64,000 nucleotides of DNA from Phymorhynchus buccinoides (GCA_017654935.2 CM065691.1:29480214-29544213); one strand, 5' to 3'. Positions 38,987-42,182 are shown, counted from the stretch's first letter. Notes: generated by a model from the sequence alone, not told the origin. Translations and numbers: made by a program.

Positions 38987-41133
38987 CAGACAGAGAGAGA
39001 ATTTTGTGTTAGCAGTATTGAAAATTGCATCTTCTCCTTTTAAGACCTAAGAATAAATCTATAGATGTATTTGTTCAAATTGAACTTCATAAAAATCCGT
39101 CTGTCCGAGAGAGTGGGAATGTTTTCTGGGTAAGGTTTTCCCACCATAAACAAATTCCAGTTCAGTCCTTCTGAAAAGCAGTTGCCTCTCTGGTATCTCT
39201 GAAAGTCATGGTCAGACACGACTGACCGGCATACACACACACATACACACACACACACACACATTAAACTGAATATCCAGTTCTTCAGTTCGCATGCTCA
39301 CAGATATGTATCCAGTCAAACCGAAAGCTAAGACAGACCTGTTTACTCTTCTTTTTTTTTAGTAGTATTCTACTCAATTTGGACCTCTACTATTCAAAAC
39401 TGGAAATAATGCTCTTTAATTCTTGATTGCTACTCATTTTCAGTTAACATTATTTGATGGTTTAATAAATAAAACTACACATTTTGCACCAAAACTACTC
39501 ATTTCAGCTATCCAGACTACTCTAAGACTTGTGTAGGGGGTAAACAGGTCAGCTAACAAGGATGGGAATTGTCCGCCAAAAGGCAAATTTCCGCCAAAAT
39601 GACATTGCGTTTCCGCTGGAAAAAAAGTCTGTCCGCCGAAACAAAGATGTGCCAAAGGCGCATGCAAAAACAACAAATAACCAATGTTTACTAGACAAGT
39701 TCCTTTTTATCCAATTTTTGTGCGACAAAAAATGAAAAAAGGGGCTGGTCTTCCCTTTTTACTTCACTCATCGCGTTTGTCATGGTGGGGCCAGCAATAC
39801 ATCTCTCTGCCTCTGTGTCTGTCTACTGGTCTCTCTCTCTCTCAGTTTCAGGGGACTTTGCCCCCTGGACCCCTACTGGGGGCCTTTTGCGGGCCCCAGA
39901 CCCCTGCATTTCCGCTTTGTTGGGACTTTTCCAATTCCCATGACTGGCTAAGCCATAACTGTTGTGCCTGCCTTGCAGTGGAGTCGATCTGCCAGGACAT
40001 GGCGGAGAGGTACGTGGACCGGCTGCTGGCCCACCTGGTGGGGCGCCTGGGGGCCACGGCCCACCTGCAGTTCTACACCACCTGGGTGCGCTCCCTGCTG
40101 GTCAGCCACGGCCCCGTCCTCAAGGCCCGCAGCCCCTCCCTCCTCACCGTCTGGGCCACCCTGGAGAAGAACATGGCTCGCCGCCGCCGGGAGCTGGCCA
40201 GCGTGTGAGTAGTCTTCTGCAGATTCCTGGATGTGCAGTGCTGGACCCTGGCCTAAGTGTGTGAACGCTGTGGTAACATACTTTCTTAGCGTTCTTTTTA
40301 GGAACTGGCCAGCGTGTGAGTAGTGTTCTGCAGATTCCTATATGTACGGGACCATGGCCTAAGTGTGTGGCAGCATACTTTTTTAGGGAGCTGGCCAGCG
40401 TGTGAGTAGTGTTCTGCAGATTTCTAGATGTGCTGGACCCTGGCCTAAATGTGTGAACACTGGCAACATACTTTTTTCACATTCTTTTTAACTCTGTGCT
40501 CGGGCTATTTGACCTCCAAATTGCACTCTCAGTCTGCGGGTTTTGTGACAGCTGCTAACTTTATTGCAAAATATTTAACAAAAACTTTGACAAGCTAGCA
40601 AATGCTTCAATATCGCAAGATGAGTTCAGCAAGTCGTTCTGAAGGAAATTGCAGCAGAATACCCTTTCTTTACCCATTAATATTTCAAGAGATTGACAAG
40701 GGTAAATAAGTGGATTCCTGTGCCCAACAATTTGATGTGCATAGGTGCTGGTGGTTGAGCTAGACTAGTGTAAAATATGTATTTTGTTTTTCTTGTTTGC
40801 AGGGTGGAGCACAACCTATACAGTTTGGATTTTCTGAGCTGCACAGCCAGCCACAAAAGGAAACTGCAGGCCGATGATGACGATGCCAGTGACGGCGGTG
40901 ACATTGACGACATGCTGGAGAGCAGCGACGAGGAAGAGATGAAGAAGATGAGAAGGGACATGGTGGTGCTAGGGGAGGACAGCGAGGGGGACGAACAACA
41001 GACGGGGAGCAGTGAGGAAAGTGACAGTGAGGAGAAGGAAGAGGAGGAAGAAGAGGAGGAGGAGGAGAAGGAGAAAGTGGTGGAAAATGGGGAAGAGGAG
41101 GAGAGCAGTAGTGAAGATGAGCTTATGTCTTGA
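3850..41133 (+). CDS. PWP2: PWP2/UTP1, periodic tryptophan protein 2 (whole gene, 19 exons)
   Basis: Joining 19 exons gives 2895 nt, that is 964 aa plus stop, with every junction in phase. The family (about 919 aa in human) is a core subunit of the UtpB complex with U3 snoRNP in the nucleolar small-subunit processome, needed for 18S rRNA maturation. The first propeller runs from residue 1 to about 330 (DETTCVDW, HLCVWE). The second runs from about 330 to 700 (LLVWEWQS, VKVWDMSSG, FEIFVWS, SWDKTIKLWE, HIQVWD). A charged insert lies near residues 225-270. A Utp12-type helical domain covers about 740-880, and a very acidic tail (about 878-964) ends in DELMS. Introns range from about 240 bp to 5.5 kb and are full of mobile elements. 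No exon is missing or frameshifted, so the gene should be functional. Confidence 0.97.
3990..6110 (+). mobile_element. Decayed non-LTR retrotransposon (CR1/Jockey-like), copy 1
   Basis: Frames at 4024-4345, 4590-5165, 5166-5470 and 5475-5765 give reverse transcriptase blocks in order: DPNKAQGPDRMPALILKEL, PENYRPVSLT, VVYLDFRKAFDSVPHERLL, SGIPQGSILGPILFTIFIND, NFADDTKIYN (active-site variant FADD) and a C-terminal RPHLEYGNQVWSPF block. Frameshifts, a stop at 5161-5163 and a 240-bp foldback insertion at about 4372-4610 break it. It ends in a short TGACC-repeat tail (6089-6106). The element is 5'-truncated and dead. Confidence 0.9.
4372..4610. mobile_element. Foldback element, copy 2, inserted in the LINE
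   Basis: Arms share TGTATTTGCGACATT, ACAAATTTCACTTTTTCCGT and their inverses with copy 1 (1492-1731). The loop holds four CCCTAA-type repeats (4461-4485). The reverse transcriptase reading breaks at the left edge and resumes with LPADWKKAEV at the right edge. A possible AGCT repeat borders both edges. Confidence 0.75.
6111..7350 (+). mobile_element. Decayed non-LTR retrotransposon (CR1/Jockey-like), copy 2
   Basis: Starting inside the reverse transcriptase finger region (KILEH), the frames give DVLVMDFSKAFDKVSHSLL, SGVPQGSVLGPTLFLLYINN, LFADDT and a C-terminal ALVRPTLEYAAPVWDPHT with several frameshifts. It is a different family from copy 1, is GC-richer, and starts directly after the TGACC tail of copy 1. 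It ends near a conserved RVVAERNCLPSEATTS block. Confidence 0.88.
7440..7797 (+). repeat. Dispersed repeat, uninterrupted copy
   Basis: This is the uninterrupted counterpart of the split copy at 1219-1880. It contains a GTAGGTAGGTAG block, a poly-T run, and the GCATCGTCTGCTC and AGGGTCGGCAGC blocks. No coding capacity or clear terminal repeats are visible. Confidence 0.65.
7973..8085 (+). CDS. PWP2: PWP2 exon 2
   Basis: The exon encodes FSNLLGAAYRKGNLVFL, then SPVGNRISIFDLQ, the first strands of propeller 1. It is 113 nt, starts in phase 0 and ends with AA of an Asn codon before GTAAGT. Confidence 0.96.
8343..8616 (+). mobile_element. TTAA-bounded MITE, family B, copy 1
   Basis: It begins TTAACCCTTTCATCGTCAG and ends CGGTGAAACTGAAAGGGTTAA. 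Terminal CCCTTTC repeats flanked by TTAA are the mark of piggyBac-type cut-and-paste elements. It is in PWP2 intron 2 and has no coding capacity. Confidence 0.8.
8790..9033 (+). mobile_element. TTAA-bounded MITE, family B, copy 2
   Basis: It is the same family and orientation as the copy at 8343-8616, 174 bp further on, with an eroded right end (GTTGAAGGATTAA). Internal blocks CTGGGTAGAG, GACATGGG-like and TGGTGCA are shared. Confidence 0.75.
9420..9507 (+). repeat. (CA)n/(CACG)n microsatellite
   Basis: Mixed ACAC and GCACGCACG repeats sit in the 3' half of PWP2 intron 2. Confidence 0.95.
9740..9834 (+). CDS. PWP2: PWP2 exon 3
   Basis: The exon encodes NSKSETLPIEGHLNF, then MAISPDGYLMILVNE. 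The acceptor AACAG was preferred over an AG three bases downstream because it restores the family string NxKSxTLP. It ends in phase 1 before GTATGC. Confidence 0.93.
10073..10172 (+). CDS. PWP2: PWP2 exon 4
   Basis: The exon encodes EGEALLCSLMSKSVIG, then HFHNKVNHISFSPDGK. It ends with AA of a Lys codon before GTAAGTG. The family has HFHFKGSVHSVSFSPDG in this position. Confidence 0.95.
10266..10712. mobile_element. CGGACTATAAGG-type MITE (partial), split by a SINE
   Basis: The ends CTGCGCCTTATAATG (left) and GCGCCTTATAGTCCG then ACGGTA (right) belong to the same MITE family as copies at 21143, 25285, 37732 and 38302. It is interrupted by a 309-bp insertion with a 12-bp target-site duplication. 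Confidence 0.75.
10302..10610 (+). mobile_element. SINE insertion with 12-bp target duplication
   Basis: The insert is flanked by ATAATGTGACTG at 10290-10301 and again at 10611-10622. It ends in a CCAACCAACC tail, as expected for retroposition. A second, inverted copy of its core (GATGATCCCTGGAGTC, GGTAATCAAAAA, GGAGTGTGGCTGC) lies at about 49936-50095. Confidence 0.85.
10856..11462. repeat. Degenerate tandem repeat with (CA)n end
   Basis: A block like AGCAAATTTGAAGCGATT followed by GGAGTTATAAGGCC recurs near 10930, 11092, 11228 and 11368. The stretch ends in (CA)n and GGACGGACAG. A related single block lies at 20495-20550, also followed by (CA)n. It is probably a mobile element with internal repeats, but I cannot place its class. 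Confidence 0.55.
11651..12107. mobile_element. Long foldback element, second family, copy 1
   Basis: It begins GGTAAAGATGTGCC and ends GGCACATCTTTACC. Arms carry CTTTCTTACCAAGCATTAAG-like and inverse blocks, and homopolymer C and G runs in opposite arms. A second copy is at about 36845-37215. It lies in PWP2 intron 4. Confidence 0.8.
12318..12461 (+). CDS. PWP2: PWP2 exon 5
   Basis: The exon encodes KFAVTRDTVVLMFHAPGKSR, then FYGAFDETTCVDWSSDSK. The strings HAPGK and DETTCxDW are hallmarks of PWP2. The acceptor is TTGCAG and the donor GTGAGTG. Confidence 0.97.
12595..12828 (+). mobile_element. TTAA-bounded MITE, family H, copy 1
   Basis: It starts TTAACTCTTCTAGCATCATG and ends GGTACTAGAAGAGTTAA, inverted ends with TTAA borders. 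A second copy in opposite orientation is at 27771-28018. Confidence 0.75.
12939..13693. mobile_element. pogo-like MITE (CAGTGAAACCC ends)
   Basis: The ends CAGTGAAACCCGTTTAGTAC and its inverse GTACTAAATGGGTTTCACTG are flanked by TA on both sides. CAGTG..CACTG termini with a TA duplication fit the pogo/Tigger branch of Tc1/mariner. At 755 bp it has no transposase frame. Confidence 0.8.
13921..14381. mobile_element. TTAA-bounded MITE, family D
   Basis: It starts TTAACTCACTCGGG and ends CCCGAGTGAGTTAA. It is a single 461-bp copy in PWP2 intron 5, with no coding capacity. Confidence 0.8.
14554..14782 (+). mobile_element. TTAA-bounded MITE, family C, copy 1
   Basis: It starts TTAACCCCTTGACTGACAG and ends GGCAGTCAAGGGGTTAA. 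Other copies lie at 24386-24597 (inverted) and 34325-34552. Internal block CTCTTCATCTGATGACG is shared. Confidence 0.85.
14943..15078 (+). CDS. PWP2: PWP2 exon 6
   Basis: The exon encodes VVGSKDMNTRVFAVEPYENL, then GGHTDAVVGAFFEHNSMN. VVGSKDM is strictly family-like. The donor GTATCC is a weak match to consensus, but the phase-0 join to VYSAS in exon 7 fits the family. Confidence 0.93.
15079..16141. other. PWP2 intron 6
   Basis: No element ends were recognised. A duplicated GGGTCCCAGGGACTCC / GGTCCCTGGGAGCCC inverted pair at about 15757-15945 may mark an old foldback element. Confidence 0.4.
16142..16295 (+). CDS. PWP2: PWP2 exon 7
   Basis: The exon encodes VYSASRRGHLCVWECNQNTG, then an acidic stretch with VEEEDEDDQDRR. 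It starts in phase 0 and leaves in phase 1 before GTAAGG. The acidic insert between propeller blades is known in the family. Its 3' end and donor form the first unit of a 4-copy tandem repeat. Confidence 0.93.
16216..16701 (+). repeat. 123-bp tandem repeat spanning the exon 7 donor (4 copies)
   Basis: Units start at 16216, 16339, 16462 and 16585. Each contains the last 80 bp of exon 7, the GTAAGG donor and about 43 bp of intron. Copies are nearly identical; the fourth is about 6 bp shorter. Reading through the first donor meets a TGA within ten codons. Confidence 0.97.
16797..17073 (+). mobile_element. Half copy of a foldback element (family E)
   Basis: It matches the right arm of the full element at 55218-55776: GACGGTTTAATTTCTAGGAA, GCAAAGTGAGTGTT, TCTTGCAAAAACTCATCC and a CACCTTTA end. 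The left arm is missing. Confidence 0.7.
17191..17345. mobile_element. pogo-like MITE (CAGTGGAGAACTG end)
   Basis: TA-flanked CAGTGG..TTACTG ends with internal ATAACTC repeats, 155 bp. It resembles the other TA/CAGTG elements of the window, but its right end is eroded. Confidence 0.55.
17379..17790. repeat. Dispersed repeats in PWP2 intron 7, left flank of the 6-bp-TSD element
   Basis: The block CCCAGTGATGATAGTCCATG (17379-17520) recurs at 19768-19895 and 20665-20765. The following CCCCCACCTTCTGGAAGTTC block belongs to the SINE-like family also near 600, 26430, 43060 and 50260, and its sequence resumes at 18592. Confidence 0.65.
17791..18585. mobile_element. DNA transposon with CAGACCTG termini and 6-bp TSD, copy 1
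   Basis: Termini CAGACCTGTTTACC and GGTAAACAGGTCTG are inverted. The 6-bp flank ATAACG occurs at 17785-17790 and 18586-18591. The host repeat is intact without the insert at 50462-50480 (GCATAACGGCAGCATG), which proves an insertion. Inside, ATTCCGG motifs recur. There is no obvious transposase. Confidence 0.9.
18675..18929 (+). mobile_element. TTAA-bounded MITE, family B, copy 3
   Basis: It starts TTAACCCTTTCACCGCCAGC and ends TGGCGGTGAAAGTGTTGAA, so the right TTAA is eroded. It lies in PWP2 intron 7. Confidence 0.75.
19440..19560 (+). repeat. Dispersed repeat (AACGTCCTCCGGCCTGG family)
   Basis: It shares AACGTCCTCCGGCCTGGAAC, AGTGGGACGATCCTGGATG and AAAGTCCCG blocks with 56975-57085 (same strand) and with 47233-47350 and 48631-48748 (inverted). 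It is SINE-like and ends in a short poly-T. Confidence 0.65.
20556..20640 (+). repeat. (CA)n/(CCACA)n microsatellite
   Basis: An ACAC run with ACCACACC interruptions follows a GTTTGAAGCGATTCTGTACG block that is related to 10856-11462. Confidence 0.95.
21143..21713. mobile_element. CGGACTATAAGG-type MITE, copy 2
   Basis: Ends TACCCTATTTTTCGGACC and TAGTCCGAAAATTACGGCA are inverted. Internal TAAGGCG motifs lie near both ends. It fills the 3' end of PWP2 intron 7. Confidence 0.75.
21763..21814 (+). CDS. PWP2: PWP2 exon 8
   Basis: Only 52 nt, encoding (E)PDEESGVQRVRYKKIRR across the junctions, the end of the acidic insert. The family has a basic string ending in KYSRLAKYFFNK here. Phase 1 in and phase 2 out both fit the neighbours. 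Confidence 0.9.
22232..23590 (+). repeat. 90-95-bp minisatellite ending at the exon 9 acceptor (15 units)
   Basis: Units begin with TAGCATTTACAATCTTC at about 22232, 22327, 22422, 22519, 22611 and so on to 23510. The first three have a 95-bp form with GAGAGCCGGTAATGG, and later ones a form of about 92 bp with GTGTGTCTAGTAATAAGATG. Every unit carries TTTCAG or TTCCAG followed by ACATTGTC, a near copy of the real acceptor (TTTCAG, then ACATGTCTTC). The last unit supplies the actual splice site at 23590. Confidence 0.97.
23591..23746 (+). CDS. PWP2: PWP2 exon 9
   Basis: The exon encodes HVFKGAKGSDSVSPALTSCA, then SRIFVSGFENGTFMIHEMPD and FNMIHCLS. The family has FHLHELPEFNLIHSLS. The acceptor has no pyrimidine tract, being the last unit of the minisatellite. 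The donor is GTGAGT. Confidence 0.95.
23876..24371. mobile_element. hAT-like MITE (CAGTGTTCCC ends)
   Basis: Ends CAGTGTTCCC and GGGAACACTG are perfect inverted repeats. CACAA flanks both sides (23871-23875, 24372-24376), shorter than the 8-bp duplication expected for hAT. It has no transposase. Confidence 0.65.
24386..24597 (-). mobile_element. TTAA-bounded MITE, family C, copy 2
   Basis: This copy starts TTAACCCCTTGACTGCCAC and is inverted relative to copies at 14554 and 34325. Its right end (CAGTCTAGGGGTTC) is eroded. It lies 14 bp from the hAT-like element. Confidence 0.8.
24830..25037 (+). repeat. Repeated CATTCTGACC motif before the exon 10 acceptor
   Basis: CATTCTGACC or a close variant occurs at about 24834, 24859, 24899, 24948 (CAGTCTGACC) and 25017, the last one 11 bp before the TTTTTTCCAG acceptor. 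TTCTGAC resembles an animal branch point, so the branch region may have been duplicated. Confidence 0.7.
25038..25260 (+). CDS. PWP2: PWP2 exon 10
   Basis: The exon encodes RRSITSVSVNPQGDLIALGC, then LLVWEWQSQQQVLKQQ and LAYSPSGQNLASGGDDGK. LLVWEWQ and GGDDGKVKVW are family hallmarks. The donor is GTGAAC, and exon 11 also starts GTGAAG. Confidence 0.97.
25285..25864. mobile_element. CGGACTATAAGG-type MITE, copy 3 (composite)
   Basis: Left end TACTGTATTTTACGGACT, right end CGCCTTATAGTCG then ACGGTA. Two inner pairs (AAGCCGCA motifs near 25340-25400 and 25630-25700) suggest one related element inside another. Confidence 0.65.
26191..26339 (+). CDS. PWP2: PWP2 exon 11
   Basis: The exon encodes VKVWDMSSGFCYVTFEEHKG, then VSCSLDGTVRAFDLNR. 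SxDGTVRAFDL is a family signature at the blade end. The donor is GTAATC. Confidence 0.97.
26430..26760 (+). repeat. SINE-like dispersed repeat copy
   Basis: It contains a GTTACCGGGAGATC block, CCCCCACCATCCAGAAGTTC, GACTCTGCCTTTTTCC, GCTCCTCCGAAATCAGAATG and a GAAGAAGAAGAAG end. Near-complete copies are at about 43060-43350 (+) and 540-835 (-). Confidence 0.7.
27092..27337 (+). mobile_element. TTAA-bounded MITE, family B, copy 4
   Basis: The left end is ATAACCCTTTCACCGCCAGC (first T of TTAA mutated) and the right end is GCGCTGAAAGGGTTAA. It lies in PWP2 intron 11. Confidence 0.8.
27771..28018 (-). mobile_element. TTAA-bounded MITE, family H, copy 2
   Basis: Ends TTAACTTCTAGCGCCATG and TGGTGCTAGAAGAGTTAG. 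It matches 12595-12828 in inverted orientation (TTGCATTTGGTGGGAGTG, CATGGCAGGGT blocks). Confidence 0.75.
28130..28277 (+). CDS. PWP2: PWP2 exon 12
   Basis: The exon encodes YRNFRTFTADKTVQFSSVAV, then CQDVFEIFVWSIKTNRLLE. YRNFRTF and FEIFVWS are family signatures. Its acceptor and first 14 bases are duplicated 52 bp upstream (28078-28091). Confidence 0.97.
28278..29124. other. PWP2 intron 12, left part
   Basis: A fragment of a CGGACTATAAGG-type MITE (GCGGTTTATAGCCCGGAAAA) lies at about 29057-29080. The rest has no recognised element. Confidence 0.45.
29125..29299. mobile_element. pogo-like MITE (CAGTGGAACCTCC ends)
   Basis: Ends CAGTGGAACCTCCCTTATAA and GGAGGTTCCACTG are flanked by TA. CAGTGGAACCTC is the classic terminus of pogo/Tigger-derived MITEs. 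It is 175 bp long. Confidence 0.9.
29361..29517 (+). CDS. PWP2: PWP2 exon 13
   Basis: The exon encodes TFADHQGPVSCLAFSRG, then LASGSWDKTIKLWEVFESRG and AKETLKLNSE. SWDKTxxLW and KETL match the family. Phase 0 in, phase 1 out, donor GTAGGG. Confidence 0.97.
29613..29967. mobile_element. Possible MITE with CAGGCATGGGAATT ends
   Basis: CAGGCATGGGAATT and AATTCCCATGCCTG form 14-bp inverted ends, with further inner copies of TTCAGCTTTTTTGATGG. A similar pair (GGATGGGAATTG, CAATTCCCATG) bounds 39558-39942. I saw no clear target duplication. Confidence 0.6.
29973..31660 (-). repeat. 90-bp satellite (17 units) grown from a family B MITE
   Basis: Seventeen units of about 90 bp start at CCTTAACCCTTTCATCGCC, from about 29971 to 31418. 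One unit near 30871 carries a small insertion. The unit equals the terminal 90 bp of a family B TTAA MITE in inverse orientation. After the last unit the rest of one MITE follows, to GAAAGTGTTAA at 31660. Confidence 0.95.
31774..32192 (+). mobile_element. GTTTGTGGC-ended MITE, copy 1
   Basis: It begins GTTTGTGGCTCAAGCCACAA then ACCTATAACTCAC, and ends GCCACAAACTATTGCG with a CGCGCTTGTTT flank. Other copies are at about 33150-33353 (inverted) and 43701-43795 (short). Confidence 0.65.
32362..32466 (+). pseudogene. Decayed duplicate of the PWP2 exon 13 3' end and donor
   Basis: GGGAAGTGTTTGAGAGC, GGGGGCCAAGGA and CCCTC, then a GTAGGTGAG donor-like site and a GCAAGTGTTGA block, follow the order found at 29462-29560. 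It lies 2.9 kb inside intron 13. It is not needed in the transcript and has drifted. Confidence 0.75.
33150..33353 (-). mobile_element. GTTTGTGGC-ended MITE, copy 2
   Basis: It has inverted ends GCCACAAACAAAA (right) and CAATCGTTTGTGGCGTGC (left), with two or three internal GATTTGAAGTGCGACAATTT repeats. Confidence 0.7.
33354..34123. other. PWP2 intron 13, 3' part
   Basis: It contains a repeat related to 7370-7400 and 7800-7910 (ATGAGGGG, CAATCTAAAGCTCTG blocks), a short GT/GC run at 33835-33900, and an AAGCGCTAGAAATGCCC block with an (ATT)n tail (33990-34042) typical of SINE 3' ends. Confidence 0.5.
34124..34304 (+). CDS. PWP2: PWP2 exon 14
   Basis: The exon encodes VLALDFHPNGKELAVSTHNG, HIQVWDTVNSRQLTTIEGHP and a basic GKTQAAGK end. 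The family has ELAVATLNSQITFWD here. The donor is GTGAGC, phase 2. Confidence 0.95.
34325..34552 (+). mobile_element. TTAA-bounded MITE, family C, copy 3
   Basis: Ends TTAACCCCCTTGACTGCC and GGCAGTCAAGGGGTTG. It lies 20 bp downstream of the exon 14 donor. Confidence 0.85.
34640..34944 (+). repeat. (CT)n array before the exon 15 acceptor
   Basis: About 300 bp of CT repeats with ACACAC and CCCT interruptions end 38 bp before exon 15. Together with a perfect TACTAAT (34950-34956) this makes an oversized pyrimidine tract next to the splice site. Confidence 0.95.
34983..35130 (+). CDS. PWP2: PWP2 exon 15
   Basis: The exon encodes AFNTLTYSGDGKVILAGG, NSPNVLVYNIRHQILMKKFP and HSLDGVE. The acceptor TTTACAG at 34982 was chosen over GCGCAG at 34962 because it restores KAFxxLxYS and because the latter lies only 6-7 bp from the TACTAAT branch point. 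Confidence 0.96.
35296..35696. mobile_element. DNA transposon with CAGACCTG termini and 6-bp TSD, copy 2
   Basis: Termini CAGACCTGCCAC and GTGGCAGGTCTG are perfect inverted repeats. AGAATT flanks both ends (35290-35295 and 35697-35702). It is 401 bp with no transposase. Confidence 0.9.
36170..36372 (-). repeat. tRNA-derived SINE
   Basis: On the minus strand GTGGTCAAGTGGTTAGAGTG (A-box region) is followed by GGTTGCAGGTTCGAGTCC (perfect B box), then a body with CAGTGAATGGGTACCTG. A tRNA Ser/Leu-like head on a longer body indicates a SINE. Confidence 0.75.
36640..36780 (+). repeat. (GT)n-rich stretch
   Basis: Imperfect GTGTGTG runs in PWP2 intron 15. Confidence 0.85.
36845..37215. mobile_element. 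Long foldback element, second family, copy 2
   Basis: It begins AAGATGTGCCACCCCCCC and ends GGGGGTGGCACATCTTTACC, with arm blocks CTTTCTTACCAAACATGAAG and inverse GGTAAGAAAGGC. A GGGTTAGGGTTATGG telomere-like string lies in the right arm (37077-37092). It matches 11651-12107. Confidence 0.8.
37572..37716 (+). CDS. PWP2: PWP2 exon 16
   Basis: The exon encodes EFLSKHQKRKEDSSQEVEL, SLPGVKEGDFSSRRLRPEIR and VMDLQFSPT. The family has LPGVRKGDMSSRHFKPEIRV here. The stretch after EFL is about 16 residues shorter than in human. The donor is GTAAAC. Confidence 0.96.
37732..37955. mobile_element. CGGACTATAAGG-type MITE, copy 4
   Basis: Ends TACCGTATTTTTCGGACTAA and a right end closing with TACGGTA. 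A TAA-repeat plus TATATAGCGCTAAC stretch (37816-37870) is inserted in it, resembling a SINE tail. Confidence 0.85.
38302..38476. mobile_element. CGGACTATAAGG-type MITE, copy 5
   Basis: Ends TACCATATTTTTCGGACTAT and TAGTCCGAAAAAATACGGTA with inner GCGCCTTATAAT repeats. At 175 bp it is the cleanest copy. Confidence 0.9.
38677..38895 (+). CDS. PWP2: PWP2 exon 17
   Basis: The exon encodes REWAAATTEGLLIYSLDQRV, IFDPYDLELDITPSRVRSEL and ALRLNEEKVVQEVLEST. AATTEGLLIYSLD and ALRLNE are family signatures. The Utp12-type domain begins here. The donor is GTGAGG, phase 1. Confidence 0.97.
39334..39552. mobile_element. DNA transposon with CAGACCTG termini and 6-bp TSD, copy 3
   Basis: Left end CAGACCTGTTTACT, right end GGTAAACAGGTCAG (one base off). 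Flanks CTAAGA (39328-39333) and CTAACA (39553-39558) differ at one base. It is 219 bp long. Confidence 0.75.
39979..40204 (+). CDS. PWP2: PWP2 exon 18
   Basis: The exon encodes VESICQDMAERYVDRLLAHL, HLQFYTTWVRSLLVSHGPVL and RRRRELAS. The family has ELYVEKVLEFLA and HLEFYLLW here. It is very GC-rich compared with the introns. Its last 14 bases and donor are the first of three tandem copies. Confidence 0.96.
40191..40492 (+). repeat. Tandem repeat of the exon 18 donor (3 units)
   Basis: Units start at about 40191, 40302 and 40387. Each holds GAGCTGGCCAGCGT (or GAACTGG..) then GTGAGTAGT and a CTGGACCCTGGCCTAA-like block. Units two and three are preceded by TTTTTAG or TTTTTTAG, so each mimics a 14-16-nt exon with acceptor and donor. 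Confidence 0.95.
40803..41133 (+). CDS. PWP2: PWP2 exon 19 (terminal, acidic tail)
   Basis: The exon encodes VVEHNLYSLDFLSC, then HKRKLQADDDDASDGG, a Ser/Asp/Glu-rich stretch with a run of ten Glu and the end SSSEDELMS, stop TGA. Human PWP2 also ends in an acidic, serine-rich tail. The SDxEE and SSDEEE strings fit casein kinase 2 sites. Confidence 0.96.
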
Positions 41134-41590
41134 TGCATTGCGGAGAGAATATGGAATGTTTGACACACAGAGAGAGAGTGTGTGTTTGTGGTGTGTGTGT
41201 CTGTGTGCGCATGTGTATGTTTGTGTGTGTTAGAAAGATAGAGAGGGTTTCAAAGAGAGCGAGGAGAGAGACGGAGAATGAAGAAGAGAGAGCATTTCGA
41301 GGGGTGCCTGCCAGAACAGTCTATCTCAAAAGGAATAAAGAGCACAGATGGGCAGTTCTGGCATTCACCCCTCGATTTATAAGATGAAAAGCCAGAGTAT
41401 GTAGTATGATTTTTGCGCTGTGTGTTTGGAACTGTTGTGTTGAATGATTTGAACTGTGCATACTTATGCATGAGACTATACAGACAAGCAATGTTAGGAG
41501 AGTAAGCACAGCATGTTTTCTTTGTGATTACCATGTACAGTTCTTATTCAAAATTAAAATATAATAAAACAATGAGAAAATATTGTGTGC
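41134..41590 (+). other. PWP2: PWP2 3' UTR
   Basis: After the stop, AATAAA occurs at 41334-41339 and 41563-41568. The second is followed by a GT-rich stretch at 41583-41590 and is the likelier end of the transcript. Confidence 0.7.
41563..41568 (+). terminator. PWP2 polyadenylation signal
   Basis: AATAAA with TTGTGTGC about 15 bp downstream. Confidence 0.7.
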
Positions 41591-42182
41591 TTTGAATTGC
41601 TTGCAGTTTCATGAATGAAAGTGACAAATATATTTTGTGTGTTGTAGGGAGGGAGAGAGAGAGAGAGAGAGAGAGAGTGAGTGTGTGTGTCAAAAGCAAA
41701 ATAGCTTGAGATCTTGTTTATTCCAATGATGATTATGTCCACTTGGATCATAAATCTTATGATGACACTTTTGCTGTTTTAAAACTTCATTGATGAGTTT
41801 GAATTATTCAACTGAAATCTTCAAGAGCATTATTTTGCTTACTTGAATTTGGAAAAAATACACACAAAAAACACCCTTTCTTGTATCTTTGAAATAATCA
41901 GTGTCTTTTTAATATTCAAAATGTACTCACCAGGATTATGTTGATATGGTTTGTCATTCTGTGAACCGCTTGCCGCAACTGCAAGGTCTAACGAATCTTT
42001 GTGCCAAGTTTTGTAACGATCGGTTCAGTGGTTTAGGTACTATGAGGTGGAACACATTTAGATCACATATCAACAAAGTTTATTCAGGATAATATCCTGC
42101 AAATATTATCACACAATGAATGCAAAGAATGAAAGATCAAACAAAAATTACGTTGTATGAAATGCCACGCTTGTGCTCCACC

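Noticed and set aside
40291..40386. Extra PWP2 microexons from the exon 18 duplicates
   Set aside because: They would shift the frame before the conserved VEHNLYSLDF block, so they are unlikely in the main mRNA; kept as a finding only.
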